Notes under the pieces: model-generated
Database searches by the model: none
What the model was told of the DNA's origin: nothing
The model's input: only the letters and a program-made list of their open reading frames with translations
NCBI RefSeq assembly: GCF_964355755.1
Contig: NC_092676.1
Span: 27,322,288-27,386,287, forward strand
Length of the DNA stretch: 64,000 bases
Origin: Antedon mediterranea
Taxonomy: Eukaryota > Echinodermata > Crinoidea > Comatulida > Antedonidae
Reading direction: 5' to 3'
Translations under genes and position numbers: made by a program
Part shown: piece by piece, positions 21,674-33,288 of the stretch
Position numbering within the stretch: the stretch's first letter is position 1
How the letters are laid out: each line of letters starts with the position of its first letter

Positions 21674-23848
21674 TGTCATTGATAACCCAGTGATCAGTGA
21701 TCACCATGCAGTTTCCTTTAACGTATTACTTTCCAAACCGTATTCTAAATTGTTGGTACGTAATTTTCTTGCTTACCACAAAACTGATATTGACCATCTA
21801 AAAAAACTTGTCCACCTTGCCCCATGGAATGTCTTCATGGATGAAAACTCAGTTGACAACTCATGGGATGGATTTCTGGATATTTTTACAGCTATTGTCC
21901 GTGACTCAGTTCCGTTGAAATCACGCAAGCAGCGGAAACATTCCCCATGGGTTACCAATGACATCAAGCAATTTATCAATATAAAGCATAGACTGTTTAG
22001 AAAAGCCAAACGTATTGGTTCTGTATCTGCATGGGATGACTATAAGTCTATTCGTAATAAGGTTAAGCGTCTATGCAATAAGTCGTATTATTCATATGTC
22101 AACAAATTATTTACAAGTGACTCTACTCGTAAAGCTTTCTGGCGTTTTGTTAGAGAACGTAGAAGATCACCAGCACCGTTATCTTTTAATATTAATGGTG
22201 TGAATGTTTCGTCACACCATGTAATTGCTAGTTCATTTAATGATTTTTTTGTTTCTGTTTTTAACTCACCCATAATTCCCAGCTGTGAACCTCCGGTTTG
22301 TAATGTCCCAATCCCTGAACTTTCTCAACTTAACTTTAACGTCTACAATGTTGAGAAGGTGATTAATGGACTTTCATCTAATAAATCTCCAGGTCCTGAT
22401 TCCGTGCATCCATACATATTGAAATCTGCTTCCGAATTTATTGCTCCACCATTATTTAATTTGTTTAACTTGTCCCTGCGTATGGGGGAAATCCCCGCTA
22501 AGTGGAAAATGTCCCATATCACTCCTATATTTAAATCTGGTGATAAAAATGCAATTTGTAATTACAGACCAATATCCCTTACCCCTATTTGTTCGAAACT
22601 GCTTGAAAAAATACTGTTTTCAAGTATATCTGATCACGTTGCTTATAATTGTCCAATTACTGATGTCCAGCACGGTTTTTTCCCCTCACGTTCCTGTGTT
22701 ACCCAACTTACCAACCTAACTCATTCCTGGGCATCTTCGCTAGATAAAACTAAAGCCCCCAGAATTGATGTTATCTTTCTCGACTATGCCAAAGCGTTTG
22801 ATAAACTGCCTCACCATATTATTTTAAATAAGCTGGCTAGCCACTTTAATATCAGAGGCAATGTCTGGAAATGGATCAAGTCATTTCTATTGGGACGTTC
22901 CCAAAGAGTCTTGTATCAAGGATCCATTAGCCCGTCATCCCCAGTTACCTCTGGCATACCACAGGGCAGCGTACTTGGACCCCTTATTTTTAACTTATTT
23001 ATAAATGACCTTCCCTCATCTATTATTTCTCCATGTGCATTGTTTGCCGATGACACGATAATTTATAGAAATATATTTACGATGAAGTTGTTCTTCAGTG
23101 CGATCTGATCAGGCTTTCCTCTTGGTGTGATCTAAATGAAATGGAGCTTAACTTAAATAAAACCAAGGTTCTCCACATTACAAGATCAAGGAAAGAGTAT
23201 AGACCTGTTTATCGTATAAATGACTTGCCTATTAAATCCGTATCTAGTCATTGTCATCTGGGGGTCACGATTAATAGTGAACTTACTTGGGATGACCATG
23301 TAAACTTAATTATTTCTCGTTCAAATCGAATGTTGGGTTTTATTACTAGTATTGCAGGAGGATCATCCCCTTCAGCTATTTTCTCACTCTATAAAGCTCT
23401 CATTGTCCCCATCCTTGAATCTGGTGTCCCAGCGTGGTTGCCTCGAACCAAAAAACTTACAGAACGTATCGAGGCAGTCCAGCGAAGGGCTACTAGGCTT
23501 GTCCTTAAACAAACAAGAGGTGAAATGGAATACGAGGAACGTCTCACTAAGCTAAATTGGCCTACACTATCTAATCGAAGAAATTATCTTCTGTTATCCT
23601 TTGTTTGTAAATCACTTATTGGAACGGTTGATTGTAGTAGTGTTCGTCAATCTTTAGTTGTTAATGGCCGTCACCTTGATACACTTAAGTTCATTCATCA
23701 CTATGCTCGAACCAATTGTCTTCATCATTCCGCTATTAATATATTCCCTAGGTTGTGGGAAGAATTACCGGAAATGATTAAAAATTCTTTAATTTTAGAC
23801 AGTTTTCAAATATTTTTAAATTCACTTAAATCACATGTTTTATATTGA
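21650..23848 (+). pseudogene. LINE ORF, 3' part: end of endonuclease, reverse transcriptase, C-terminal domain (frameshifted)
   Basis: From about 21650 the frame carries the last endonuclease motif (ISDHHAV) and then a reverse transcriptase: SPGPDSVHPYILK, NYRPISLTPICSK, FLDYAKAFDKL, GIPQGSVLGPL and the catalytic LFADD box at about 23040. A second frameshift near 23085 moves the reading to another frame (about 23086-23848), which carries the thumb and C-terminal region ending LKSHVLY. The family copies its RNA at a nicked target site. The order and motifs fit CR1/Jockey-group LINEs. This copy cannot make a full protein. Confidence 0.85.
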
Positions 23849-24138
23849 CTTTGTTGAATCGACTATTATGTATTTTATCCGTTTATTTTATATTGACACT
23901 GTTGATTCGTCTATTTGTTTTTTAAATATTTTTATATAGTTTATTTTATATCATTGTTGTTACTTTGGGAGTACGGAACCTGAACTCTTGTTATAGTGAT
24001 TAGGTTCACTTTTAGGTTCCTGCCTACTCCCTTAGTTTCTGTGTTTTGTTTGTTTGTAACTGGTTTTTGGCAATAAATAATAATAATAATAATAATCATA
24101 AATATCATAAGCAAGCGTAGGGTAACCAATATCACCTT

Positions 24139-25232
24139 TCAGTTCAGTTCAATAATACATTTATTTAAGATGGTCACAATATATAACAAACAATATTACA
24201 ATAAACAATAATAAACAATTAATATAAGACCATCTTAGGGATCAAAATTAGAAGTAGAACTTGTCTCACATTGACCCCTAAAATAATAATAATAATTCAA
24301 ACAAAAATAAGAACGGTACCGTATAAATATACAAATACAACGCATACAATTAAATAAATTATACAATGCGCAACATATTTAGTAGGTTTGGTAACAAGAT
24401 AAATAAAGGGTTTTTATATGCTTTCTAAATGAATTTACAGTATATAAATGATTTATGGCAGTTGAATCTAGATTATTCCAATACGTTGGTCCTAAATAAG
24501 TAATAAAAAACTGGCTTTTTCTAAGTTTAACAAATGGAACATACAATTTATGTGGATTTCTTATGTTATAGGTATGATCTAATAAACGATTTGAAAATAA
24601 CATTGAAACAGACTTTGGTAGTAAACCAGTAACATATTCAAACATAAAAGAAGTAACTTGAAGTTTATGAAGGTCATATATTTTTAAAATTTTAAGTTTT
24701 TTAAACAAAGGTTCTGATGCAGATGTAGATTGTTCAAAGTTTAATAATCGAACAATACGTTTTTGTAAAATGAAAATTCTATGTAAATTTGAAGGATAAT
24801 CAGCTGCCCATATAATATTGCAATAAAGTAAATGTGGTAATATCAGCGAATTATACAAAGAAAGTAAAATGTGTTGAGGAAAAAAATATTTTATCTGGTT
24901 TATAACACCAATGCATTTAGACATTTTGATAGAAATATTTTTCTGATGACCGGTCCAATTTAAGTTTTCATTAATTAAAATTCCAAGAAATAAAGTTTCG
25001 CTTTTTCGGTCCAGATTTTTACCATTTAGAACAACTTGAATGTTTTTGTTACTTAATTTATGCCTGTTTCGATGGGAGTGAAATATAATGAAATTTGTTT
25101 TTGAAGTATTAATCAATAATTTATTAGAAGAAAACCAAATTTCAATCTTATTTAATTCTAAATTAAAGGTATTTACTAATAAATCAATATTTTTGTTTGA
25201 ATAAAATAAAGTTGTATCATCGGCAAAGGAAA
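24139..25232 (-). mobile_element. 5'-truncated LINE with 12-bp target duplication
   Basis: The insertion is flanked by CAATATCACCTT at 24127-24138 and 25233-25244. On the minus strand it begins inside the reverse transcriptase at the catalytic FADD box (SFADDTTLFYS) and runs through the C-terminal domain to a stop at 24379, then a 3' UTR ending in a (GAACT)-like tail at 24139. The reading frame is open throughout (about 280 codons; no ATG because the 5' part is missing). It is a different LINE family from the one ending at 24099, 40 bp away. Confidence 0.88.
24379..25232 (-). pseudogene. LINE reverse transcriptase fragment (FADD box to C-terminus)
   Basis: Uninterrupted frame covering the end of the RT palm and the C-terminal domain (SKTNFIIF, FLGILINENLNW, ILPHLLYCNIIW, PTYWNNL motifs). 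It was truncated on arrival, as shown by the flanking target duplication, so it never coded a full protein here. Confidence 0.85.
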
Positions 25233-26171
25233 CAATATCACCTTAATGGGTAGCTTTTCCAAGGCAAGTTAAGCACTTGGCTGTCTAATTCTAAATTTAT
25301 TCTAGTGTGTATTCAATTAAATTTAATCATTTTAATCGTAATCATAATTAATACTTTAAACATCTTAAGTAGTACAAGTTCAACATAGACCTGGCTAACA
25401 GGCTGAGTGTGAGAATACTGCTAGAAAAATAATTCACTATTTTTTGTTGTATTTGAAAATACCAAGTGTTACAATTTATGCTACATACCTACTTCCTTTA
25501 CTCTTTGCCATTGTGTTTATCTACAATATTAAATGAATGTCTTTATAGGAAAAATAAGCAGTGCTCATTCTTTTGACATACAGTACGCTCTTTAAACTAA
25601 ATTAAGTAATTAAAGCATTTTAGTAAATTATTAATGTTAAATACCTTCTATTTTCAGCTAAACGTTTGAGGAAGTATAAACCAAAAGTTTCCAGCAATTG
25701 AATAAAGTTAGTTAGTCACACTCTGTATGGTGAATTTTATAACAAAATCAATGATGCAGAACAGGCATTGAAAGTATATAAAGCCATTTATTCCGACTGA
25801 TTTATTTATTTGTACTCAGTATAGTGACGTTGTCCTATAGACCTCATATAAATAGTAGCAGGGTTTTCCAACCATTCATTTTTGGTTTATGCCATTATTA
25901 TTTGTATGTTGGTTTTATGACATTTATTAGAAGTGGTTTATATGAGGAAGGTATACTGTAATATACATAAAAGAAGATTACATTTAAAAATCAAACCAAA
26001 ACACTAATCTAATAATGGAAGTACAGAAAACATGAAATTACAATAAATGTGTCTGGAAATGTACGTGTTTACAAACCATTAGAAAAAAACTAATCTCAGT
26101 ATGATTAATATTTTTTGATAGTTTTTTTTCATAGTTCAAACAAATTGTGATTTTTGTACCATTGTTGCCTT

Positions 26172-26289
26172 GGTCTACACTATCAAACTTTATGTGACAA
26201 AAAAATGTTCCCATATATGGACATGATGATGTTATATCACTACCATATTAGGGCATATCACTACCATATATTTTAATAGTGTAGACAGA
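26172..26289. mobile_element. Palindromic MITE-like element, copy 1
   Basis: It begins TCTACACTATCAAACTTTAT and ends with the inverse TTTAATAGTGTAGACA. The interior CCATATATGGACATGATG is also largely self-complementary. It shares sequence with 26374-26480. Confidence 0.6.
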
Positions 26290-26373
26290 GTTTTAAATCA
26301 AATTTTATTTATAATAACTAATTTAAATACTGTCGTACAAGTACTACACTAAAGTACACTATTAATTCTTAAG

Positions 26374-26480
26374 CTCTGTCCACACTATCAAATATGTGAC
26401 AAAAAAAATGTGATGTGCCCATATATGGATATGATGTCATATCACTACCATATTTTGGCACATCACACTTTTAAGTTTTA
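26374..26480. mobile_element. Palindromic MITE-like element, copy 2 (partial)
   Basis: Begins CTCTGTCCACACTATCAAAT and shares the ATGTGACAAAAAAAATGTG and CCCATATATGGATATGATG core with the previous element. The expected inverse right end is missing, so it is truncated. Confidence 0.55.
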
Positions 26481-26659
26481 AATAAAATTTATAAAATAAT
26501 AGATTAATAATAATATTATGTATTTATGAATTTCATACAAATAGATTCCACTTGATTTAATTAATAACTTAATTGATTGAAAGACAATGTTTGTCTTTAC
26601 TAAATGTCAATACATCAATATAGTTGTATTTACTATGGAAGATTCTTGCTTGTGTAATT

Positions 26660-28510
26660 TTAATAATATATTATTTTGATTGTGCTGTCACCATAACATG
26701 ATACAGCAACCATACGTGGGTTATGAGAGATGATACATAACTGGTCTGCCACAGTAATTCCATCTTCTTGTTGATCAATTCTTTTGATAAAATGTCCATC
26801 GCTCCTGAATAGTTGTATTTTGTCTCTAGTTGCTATGATGATGTTGTCATCCTCATCAACTACAATTCCACCTGGCATTATCACCATATTATAATCTCTC
26901 TCATTGATAAATACTTTCAGTGACTTGTCTTTATCATATAGTAGTACTTGACGCCTTCCTGCATCTGCTACAAGTACTTTCTTAGTTTTTGTAAGTGTAA
27001 CATCCAAGTATTCAGTATATGATTTGTCTTCTGGTTCTATCTCCTCCAACTTCTTACCACTATTGATGTCAAACATTAACACACATCCAATGTCCGGATC
27101 TGCTACATATATAACATTAGTTGCCTCATCTATGTGAATACCACATGGAGTTATAAATACACCCTTACCAATGGATTTGAGCACAAGACGATTCGTATCA
27201 CATACTTGAATGGATTTATTACCTTGATCACTGAATGCTATGTTGCCATTCTTCATTCTGTACATACATTTAACCATCACCCGTTTTGGTAGCGTAATCT
27301 TGCCTATACGTTCTCCTGATTGTTTGTACTTGTAAATTTCATTTGTGCAAAATGAAACCAGCAAGCAATCACCATCACCCTTTGCTACTCCTGTAGGCTT
27401 ACCATCTACTTTGATAGTAAGTGGTTTGATTGTGACTTTTCCAAAGTCATTTTTTTTCAGTGAATCAATTGAATGTTTGTTTCTGATGAAGTTAATTTGT
27501 CTACAGCCATTCTGTTTGATCTCTTCAGAATTATTAATTGTATCCATCATTTTATTTAATACAATTTCGCTTGATTTCATAGCAGTTGCTGGCTCACTCG
27601 TTAATAACTTCTTTAGGAAACTCAAGTTTATATTTAATTCAGAATTTATTGTTTCTAAATTTTTCATTTGTACGTCATTAACTTTCTTTGCATTCTTATA
27701 AATCATTTCAACTTTTTTTTTCATTTCATCTGCTTTTTTCTGGATTACTTGTACCATTTCTTGAACTTTGTTATCAATATCTCTAAGGCTTGCATCTTTA
27801 CTTTCTTCTAATTTTATTGCATTTTTTTCAACTACTTTAAGTAAATTTTCTGTTTTTTTAATGGATTCACTGGCAGCTTTCTTTAAGTCTTCTGATGTTT
27901 CCTTAAATGTATTAAATGCTGTTATAATGTCAATCAGTTTATGTTTTCCATCAGCTGTGTGTTGGATTACTGCACATTGTATGCATATTGGTACTTTACA
28001 TTTTGTACAATACATCTCTAATGGTTTAGCATGAGAGGGGCACAGCGGTGGATTTAACAATGAAAACTGTTGTTGTGTCATAGATTGAACTTCCTCTACA
28101 GCAAGTAATTTATGAGTAGATGTTATTGGCAACATTTTGTGATGATTACTACATGTCAAACACATGTAATGTCTGCACTCTTTACAGTAATTTGTTACCT
28201 GTTCTGTTGATTCACAAATGCATTGAACCTCATCTTTCTTTTTTTCAAGTTTTATGGTTTCCAAGAGGTTGTTAAGAAATGTATTTGGTGCAAGTTGTTG
28301 AAGCCCTCCTTCTGGAATGGGATGTGGTTTGCGACAAATAGGGCATGTTAGCTTGCCACGATTGGTACAAACCCAATTCTCCAAACACTTGAGGCAGAAA
28401 CTATGAAGGCAGCCAAGTGATTTTGGGTCTTCTAGCCTTCCATTACAGATAGAACATTCTAGTACTTTATCATCTATATATCCAAGTGAACTTAAATCAT
28501 TGCTAGCCAT
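26660..28510 (-). CDS. TRIM-4: TRIM protein with RING and two B-boxes, intact
   Basis: 616 residues, the longest single-unit member. RING at 19-59 (CSIC, CLHSFC, CLKC, CPIC). Residues 99-133 hold a first B-box-like zinc motif (CESTEQ, YCKEC, CLTC, then paired histidines) that is absent from all other copies. Residues 157-191 are the B-box 2 shared by the family. A coiled coil (about 195-340) and a propeller ending STIKIIYY follow. RING, two B-boxes and coiled coil is the classical TRIM layout, so this copy probably keeps the ancestral form. The sequence is the most diverged of the intact members. Here the upstream site reads TTGCAAG|ATGG, so the acceptor AG is shifted by one base. Function is inferred: ubiquitin ligase with propeller-mediated recognition. 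Confidence 0.9.
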   Translation of the reverse strand: MASNDLSSLGYIDDKVLECSICNGRLEDPKSLGCLHSFCLKCLENWVCTNRGKLTCPICRKPHPIPEGGLQQLAPNTFLNNLLETIKLEKKKDEVQCICESTEQVTNYCKECRHYMCLTCSNHHKMLPITSTHKLLAVEEVQSMTQQQFSLLNPPLCPSHAKPLEMYCTKCKVPICIQCAVIQHTADGKHKLIDIITAFNTFKETSEDLKKAASESIKKTENLLKVVEKNAIKLEESKDASLRDIDNKVQEMVQVIQKKADEMKKKVEMIYKNAKKVNDVQMKNLETINSELNINLSFLKKLLTSEPATAMKSSEIVLNKMMDTINNSEEIKQNGCRQINFIRNKHSIDSLKKNDFGKVTIKPLTIKVDGKPTGVAKGDGDCLLVSFCTNEIYKYKQSGERIGKITLPKRVMVKCMYRMKNGNIAFSDQGNKSIQVCDTNRLVLKSIGKGVFITPCGIHIDEATNVIYVADPDIGCVLMFDINSGKKLEEIEPEDKSYTEYLDVTLTKTKKVLVADAGRRQVLLYDKDKSLKVFINERDYNMVIMPGGIVVDEDDNIIIATRDKIQLFRSDGHFIKRIDQQEDGITVADQLCIISHNPRMVAVSCYGDSTIKIIYY

Positions 28511-29401
28511 CTTGCAATAGTAATTTGATCAATAACCTTATTCTTTGCAGCAGTTAAAATTTTGTCCAGGTTTCAGATAATAATGATACTTTTTACCAAT
28601 AAATATGGGTGTGATCTTCAACTGTATAGTGACGGACAATTTAAAAATAAGTATTAAATATCTAAATGTAAGCACTAAAGTACAGTTGGTTTTTCCACTT
28701 GTATCATGTGACCATAACTAGACTAGTTGAGATGTGTTCAAAATCAGTGATGCACACTACACTGAACAAAAGCATGTCTATGTAATTCTCACATTTTAAG
28801 AGATTGTATTTTGTATGTATTGTCAAATATTAATAATTCAACACAATAGTGTACTTCTTGAAGGCACAACATCTATTTCTGTTTTGGGTAGACATTTGGG
28901 ATCCATCATGTGTTGTACTACGTTATCAAATGTTTACCATATAAAATGTACTGTACAACTATTTTAGCATTGGTCAGTCTATAGCCTATGATTGTAAGAC
29001 TTTTAAATATGAACTGACTTTTAGTCTTTAACTTTAAACTTTCAACTCAACATTCATTTATTTTGTTAAGTGTATGTGTGATATATTAGATAATTCATAC
29101 TCATTTTGTTGTCTTTCATAACAATGATAATCTCAAAAAGATGTCAGACTTGTCCATAATTATTACAGTGATCTGAGTGGTTAACAGTCATTTCTGTCGT
29201 CAAATCAAAATTGTTTTAATGATAATAGTCACATGTAACATTTATGTTGTCAAATCAGGAACTATTACAACTGTAAGATAACAAACTGAATGGATTTCTT
29301 TTACAAATCATTTTATTTATTAAGCTCAGATGTGTACAAACAAATCACTTTTCATAAAAGATAAATGAATTCAAAATCCCTCCAATTAGATACCAATAGG
29401 T

Positions 29402-29600
29402 TCATTTTCTTCGGCATCCGTTTCTCTATGGAACGCGTTGCCTATTGAAATCCGTCAGGCTACTTCCACCAGTGTCTTCAAATCTCTCCTCAAAACCCAC
29501 CTTTTTAATTTGTAATTTTTCTAAATTTTCTGTCTTTGTAAAGCGCATTGAGGCTTTCAGCATAATGCGCTATATCAAGTACCAGTTATTATATTATTAT
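29402..29600 (+). mobile_element. 3' end of a CR1/L2-like LINE
   Basis: The plus strand encodes the terminal residues of a LINE protein (SLWNALPIEIRQ, FKSLLKTHLFNL, stop at about 29512). It is followed by a hairpin-forming 3' tail (AAAGCGCATTGAGG ... ATAATGCGCTATATCA) and a TTATTATATTATTATTA end. Both features are typical of 5'-truncated CR1/L2 copies. Confidence 0.8.
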
Positions 29601-29840
29601 TAGATGACCAAATAAAGTACAGAGCGCCCTCTATTTAAATACTATGCCAATTACTCAAGACTAGGCCATTACAACAGTGCTTTACATTTTATCAAATCAC
29701 CTGTATATAAAATAAAAAACAGATTATTGATTTGTATTATTTAACACATTCATTACTTATGAACTTAGAGATTATTTTTTAATTGTAAGCTTTGTATAAG
29801 AACCTAATGGTTTTGTGTGTAATTTTATGAAAAACATTAA

Positions 29841-30164
29841 AGATGTATTGTCCCCCAAAAACATGAAAAATGAAAATCAGACTTTGAATAGGTTATTTTT
29901 GTAGTTTTAATAAAGTTAATCACTTCCGAAGAAAAAAATAATGTTTTCACTTATAAAGTAACATAATAAATGGTTAAATTCAACCAAAAATCCATTGGCT
30001 GGCAGCCAATTTGACCATTTTTTGCTTTAAATTCCAATTTTTTCAGGTAAATAATTTTTTTTCCATCCAATTTTTGTTCGAAGTAAATAACTATTATGTG
30101 ACATTAAAATGGCATATTCAACAACAAAAAAAATAAAATAATTTTTCAGGGCGACAGTACATCT
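29841..30164. mobile_element. TTAA-flanked MITE, copy 2
   Basis: Ends AGATGTATTGTCCCCC and GGGCGACAGTACATCT, flanked by TTAA at 29837-29840 and 30165-30168. The paralogous block near 4425-4460 lacks it, giving an empty site. Confidence 0.75.
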
Positions 30165-30414
30165 TTAAATAAAACTAAATAACTCAAATGTTGTGTTTCA
30201 TAAAAATACACATTGAATGATTAGATTAAGCATTAAAGATACATAAGATATTATTTATAATTTTTATAGTAATTATGAATTCGTTAAAAATGGATTCCAT
30301 TCAGGCGTGTACAAAATTTGATTTATTATTTGAATATTTCAATTTATATACGAAATACTTTATATATTTAATTTGTATATCTTTAATTTGTATACACAGA
30401 AGAGTCTTGCCTTT

Positions 30415-32072
30415 AATAATTAAACATTTTGATTGTTCTGCCATCCCAATTTGCTACAGCAACCATATGTGGGTTATATGAAAAGATACATACTGATGTG
30501 GTTCACGAATTCCATCTTCCTGTTGATCAATTCTTTTGATAAATTGTCCATCACTACTGAATAGTTGTAGTTTGTCTATACTTGCTATGATGATGTTATC
30601 ATCATCATCAACTACAATACTACGTGGCCATATCACCTTACCATCTTTATCTCCTTCATCGATGAGCATTTTCAGTGACTTGACCTTGTCATCATACAAT
30701 AATACTTGGTTGTCTTCTGCATCTGTTACAAGTAGTTTACCAGTTTTTGTAAGTGTAACATCAAAGTGGTAAAAATCTGTTACTATCTTCTTCAACAGCT
30801 TACCATTAATTATGTCAAACATAAACACACATTCCATGTCCCAATCTGCTACATATATAACATTAGTTGGTTCATCTATGTGAAAACCCCATGGATCCTT
30901 TATTGTTCGCCTAAATACACCCTTACCAATGGATCTGATCACATGACCATTCATATCACATTCTTTAATGCATTTATTACCGTCATCACTGAATGCTATG
31001 TTGCCATTCTTCATTTTGTACATTCTGTAAACTCTCACACCTTCTGGTAGCGTAATCTTACTTATACATTCTCCTGATTGTTTGTACTTGTAAATTTCAT
31101 TTGTGTCAAATGAAACCAGCAAGCAATCATCATCACACTTTGCTACTCCTGTAGGTGTACCCTCTACGTTGATAGTAAGTGGTGTGAATACAACATTACT
31201 AATGTCATTTTCTTTCGATAAATCAATTGAATGTTTGTTTCTGATAAAGTTAATCTGTCTAGTAGTATTGACTTGCTTGATTTCATCAGATTTATTAATT
31301 TCATCCATTAGTGTATTTAATACAATTTTTGTTAAATTTGTAATTTGTACGTCATTACCTTCCTTTTCCTCCATATAATTTGCTTCAACTTTTTTTCTCA
31401 TTTCTTCTCCTTTTTTCTGGATTACTTGTATCATTTCTTGAACTTGGTTATCAATATCTGTAAGGCTTGCCTCTTTACTTTTTTCTAGTTCTTCAGCATT
31501 CTTTGTGACTACTTTAAGTATATTTTCTGCTTTTTTTATGGATTCATTGGATTTGTTCTGACTGCTTTAAGTACATTTTCTGTTTTTTTTATGGATTCAT
31601 TGGCAGCTTTCTTTAAGTCTTCTGAGGTTTCCTTAAATGTATTAAATGCTGTAATAATGTTAATTAGTTCATGTTTTCCATCTCCTGCGGCATGTTGCAT
31701 TTCAGTGCATTCTATGCATATTGGTACTTTACATTTTGTACAATACATTTCTAATGGTTGAGCATGAGAGGCGCACAGAGAGGCAGTGCCTTTAACCTCA
31801 CCTTTCTTTTCATGTTGTTTGATGGTTTCCAAGAGGTTGTTAAGAATTGTATTTGGTGCAAGTTTTTGAAGCCCTCCTACTGGTATGGGATATTTTTTGC
31901 GACAATTCGGACATGTAAGTTGTCCATTATTGCTTTGAACCCAATTTTCCAAACATTTCAGACAGAAACTATGAAGGCAGCTAAAGGATTTTGGATTTTC
32001 TATTCTTTCATTACGGATAGAACATTCTAGTTCTTTCTCATCTATAGACACGTTTACGTTGTTGCTAGCCAT
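30415..32072 (-). pseudogene. TRIM-5: TRIM pseudogene with frameshifts and a lost RING cysteine
   Basis: The conserved acceptor and ATG are present and the start matches TRIM-3 (MASNNVNVSIDEKELECS). The second RING cysteine is Arg (CSIR). At about 31510-31605 a 53-bp stretch is tandemly duplicated, which shifts the frame and ends the first open part at codon 178. The downstream frame (about 31540 to 30480) carries the coiled coil and propeller. About 28 coiled-coil residues present in sisters (INAELN to MKSSE) are deleted in frame. A one-base deletion near 30493 shifts the C-terminus so that it reads YVSFHITHIWLL instead of LCIISHNP. Several independent lesions make this a clear pseudogene. 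It once encoded the same RING/B-box/coiled-coil/propeller protein. Confidence 0.92.
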
Positions 32073-33026
32073 CCTGCAAGAATAATGTGTAATTTCTTTA
32101 TGTGGAATAAATTTGGTATAGCAATAGTTTTTTTGTTACTAAAATAAATAAGAAAACCCATGTTTAAGAGCTGCTACAGAGGCCAAGAAGAAGAAATGCC
32201 TATTTATACATTTGAGGAATATGTTTTTATACTATAGTTTTAACTAAACTAATTTCTAATATCGTATATCGCACTGAAGCCCTTCTTTGGCAGAAAATGT
32301 GTTTACAAATTCCGGTACATATTAAAATATATTGCACTATTTAAAATTATGATTACCACCATTAAAACCTAAAAAAAAACAACTTAAAAAGTAGAAGATC
32401 ACTTTCAACCAGTTCAATTGCATTTGTCCTAACCTCATCTTGGATTTTTATTTAAACAAAAATATATTTACAAATGATAATTTATTATATTATGAATTGT
32501 GATGTTGGTGCTAATAAAGTTGTAAATTGAGTTTTAATTTAAAGCCTTTATTTTAAAATTAAACTGTAACCAAAGCATTATGACCAGATCACCAGACCAG
32601 ATAATGCAAATAAGATGGATGGAATAAGATTTGTCAAATCATCATAATTTTGTGCACTTATTTTTCTCTATTTTCAGTACTGTAACATTATTTGATGCTG
32701 TAGATGCATCCAACACCAGATAACATTTTAAAATTTTTGTTTCTGGGTAAAATGTGACAACTTTTTTCTTCTCCTGTGCACTGACTTGAAATTGAGATAT
32801 ATATTATTATATTATACAATATATATTTTGTAAACATTTTACAGTATACAATAGGTAACAAAGGCCTGCATTGTGTTTTCTCATAAGATATTCTCACTTG
32901 TCACCTAGCAGCGTTAACAGATAGAAGTTACTGTTCACATTAGGTAAGATATGTTCTGGTTATTAAATACTAGTTTTAAATAAATTTATTGTCCATGTAG
33001 TTAACATATTTTATTTAACATTTTAG

Positions 33027-33111
33027 ATGTGTTTCAACAGACAATGGTTTTTGACTGCAGCCTACCAGATAAGTAGAGAAAAGGCCTTACACTTTTACAA
33101 GAATTCTAAAG
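33027..33111 (+). other. Exon-like open segment (copy in block C)
   Basis: Third copy of 2355-2442 with acceptor ACATTTTAG, donor AAAG|GTAACT and an open frame of the same length as the block B copy. Confidence 0.3.
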
Positions 33112-33125
33112 GTAACTTTGATGTA

Positions 33126-33288
33126 CAGGGGTGGATCCAGGATTTTTATATATTGATATAAAAAAGTAAATTTCCAAAATAAGATTTCATTTTAGATGTC
33201 AAATGGGGTAGCATTTGTGCTCCCAATGAAATGTTACTTGTCAAATGGGGCAGCACTCGCCCAAAGCGTACCCCTGGATCTGCCGCTG
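33126..33288. mobile_element. Short hAT-like MITE, copy 3
   Basis: Counterpart of 2457-2640 in block C, slightly shortened internally; the same inverted ends. Confidence 0.45.

Larger units (their letters stand above)
20560..24099 (+). mobile_element. Nearly complete CR1/Jockey-like LINE (non-LTR retrotransposon)
   Basis: An about 3.5-kb element encodes an N-terminal leader with a 2A-like motif, an APE-type endonuclease, reverse transcriptase and a C-terminal domain. It ends in a (ATA)n-type tail at about 24074-24099. Two frameshifts interrupt the polyprotein near 21650 and 23085, so this copy is inactive. The left boundary is approximate. Its G+C content is above that of the local DNA. Target duplications were not found. 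Confidence 0.85.
25245..26659. other. Intergenic 3' side of TRIM-4 with two palindromic MITE-like segments
   Basis: No gene is recognised. A copy of the GCAGGGTTTTCCAACCATTC motif lies near 25859. About 26172-26289 and 26374-26480 are related palindromic elements. The rest is AT-rich. Confidence 0.5.
28511..30414. other. Intergenic between TRIM-4 and TRIM-5; partial duplicated block
   Basis: About 28680-29390 and 29600-30410 match parts of blocks A, B and C. It contains a LINE tail (29402-29600) and a TTAA-flanked MITE (29841-30164). No host gene is recognised. Confidence 0.55.
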
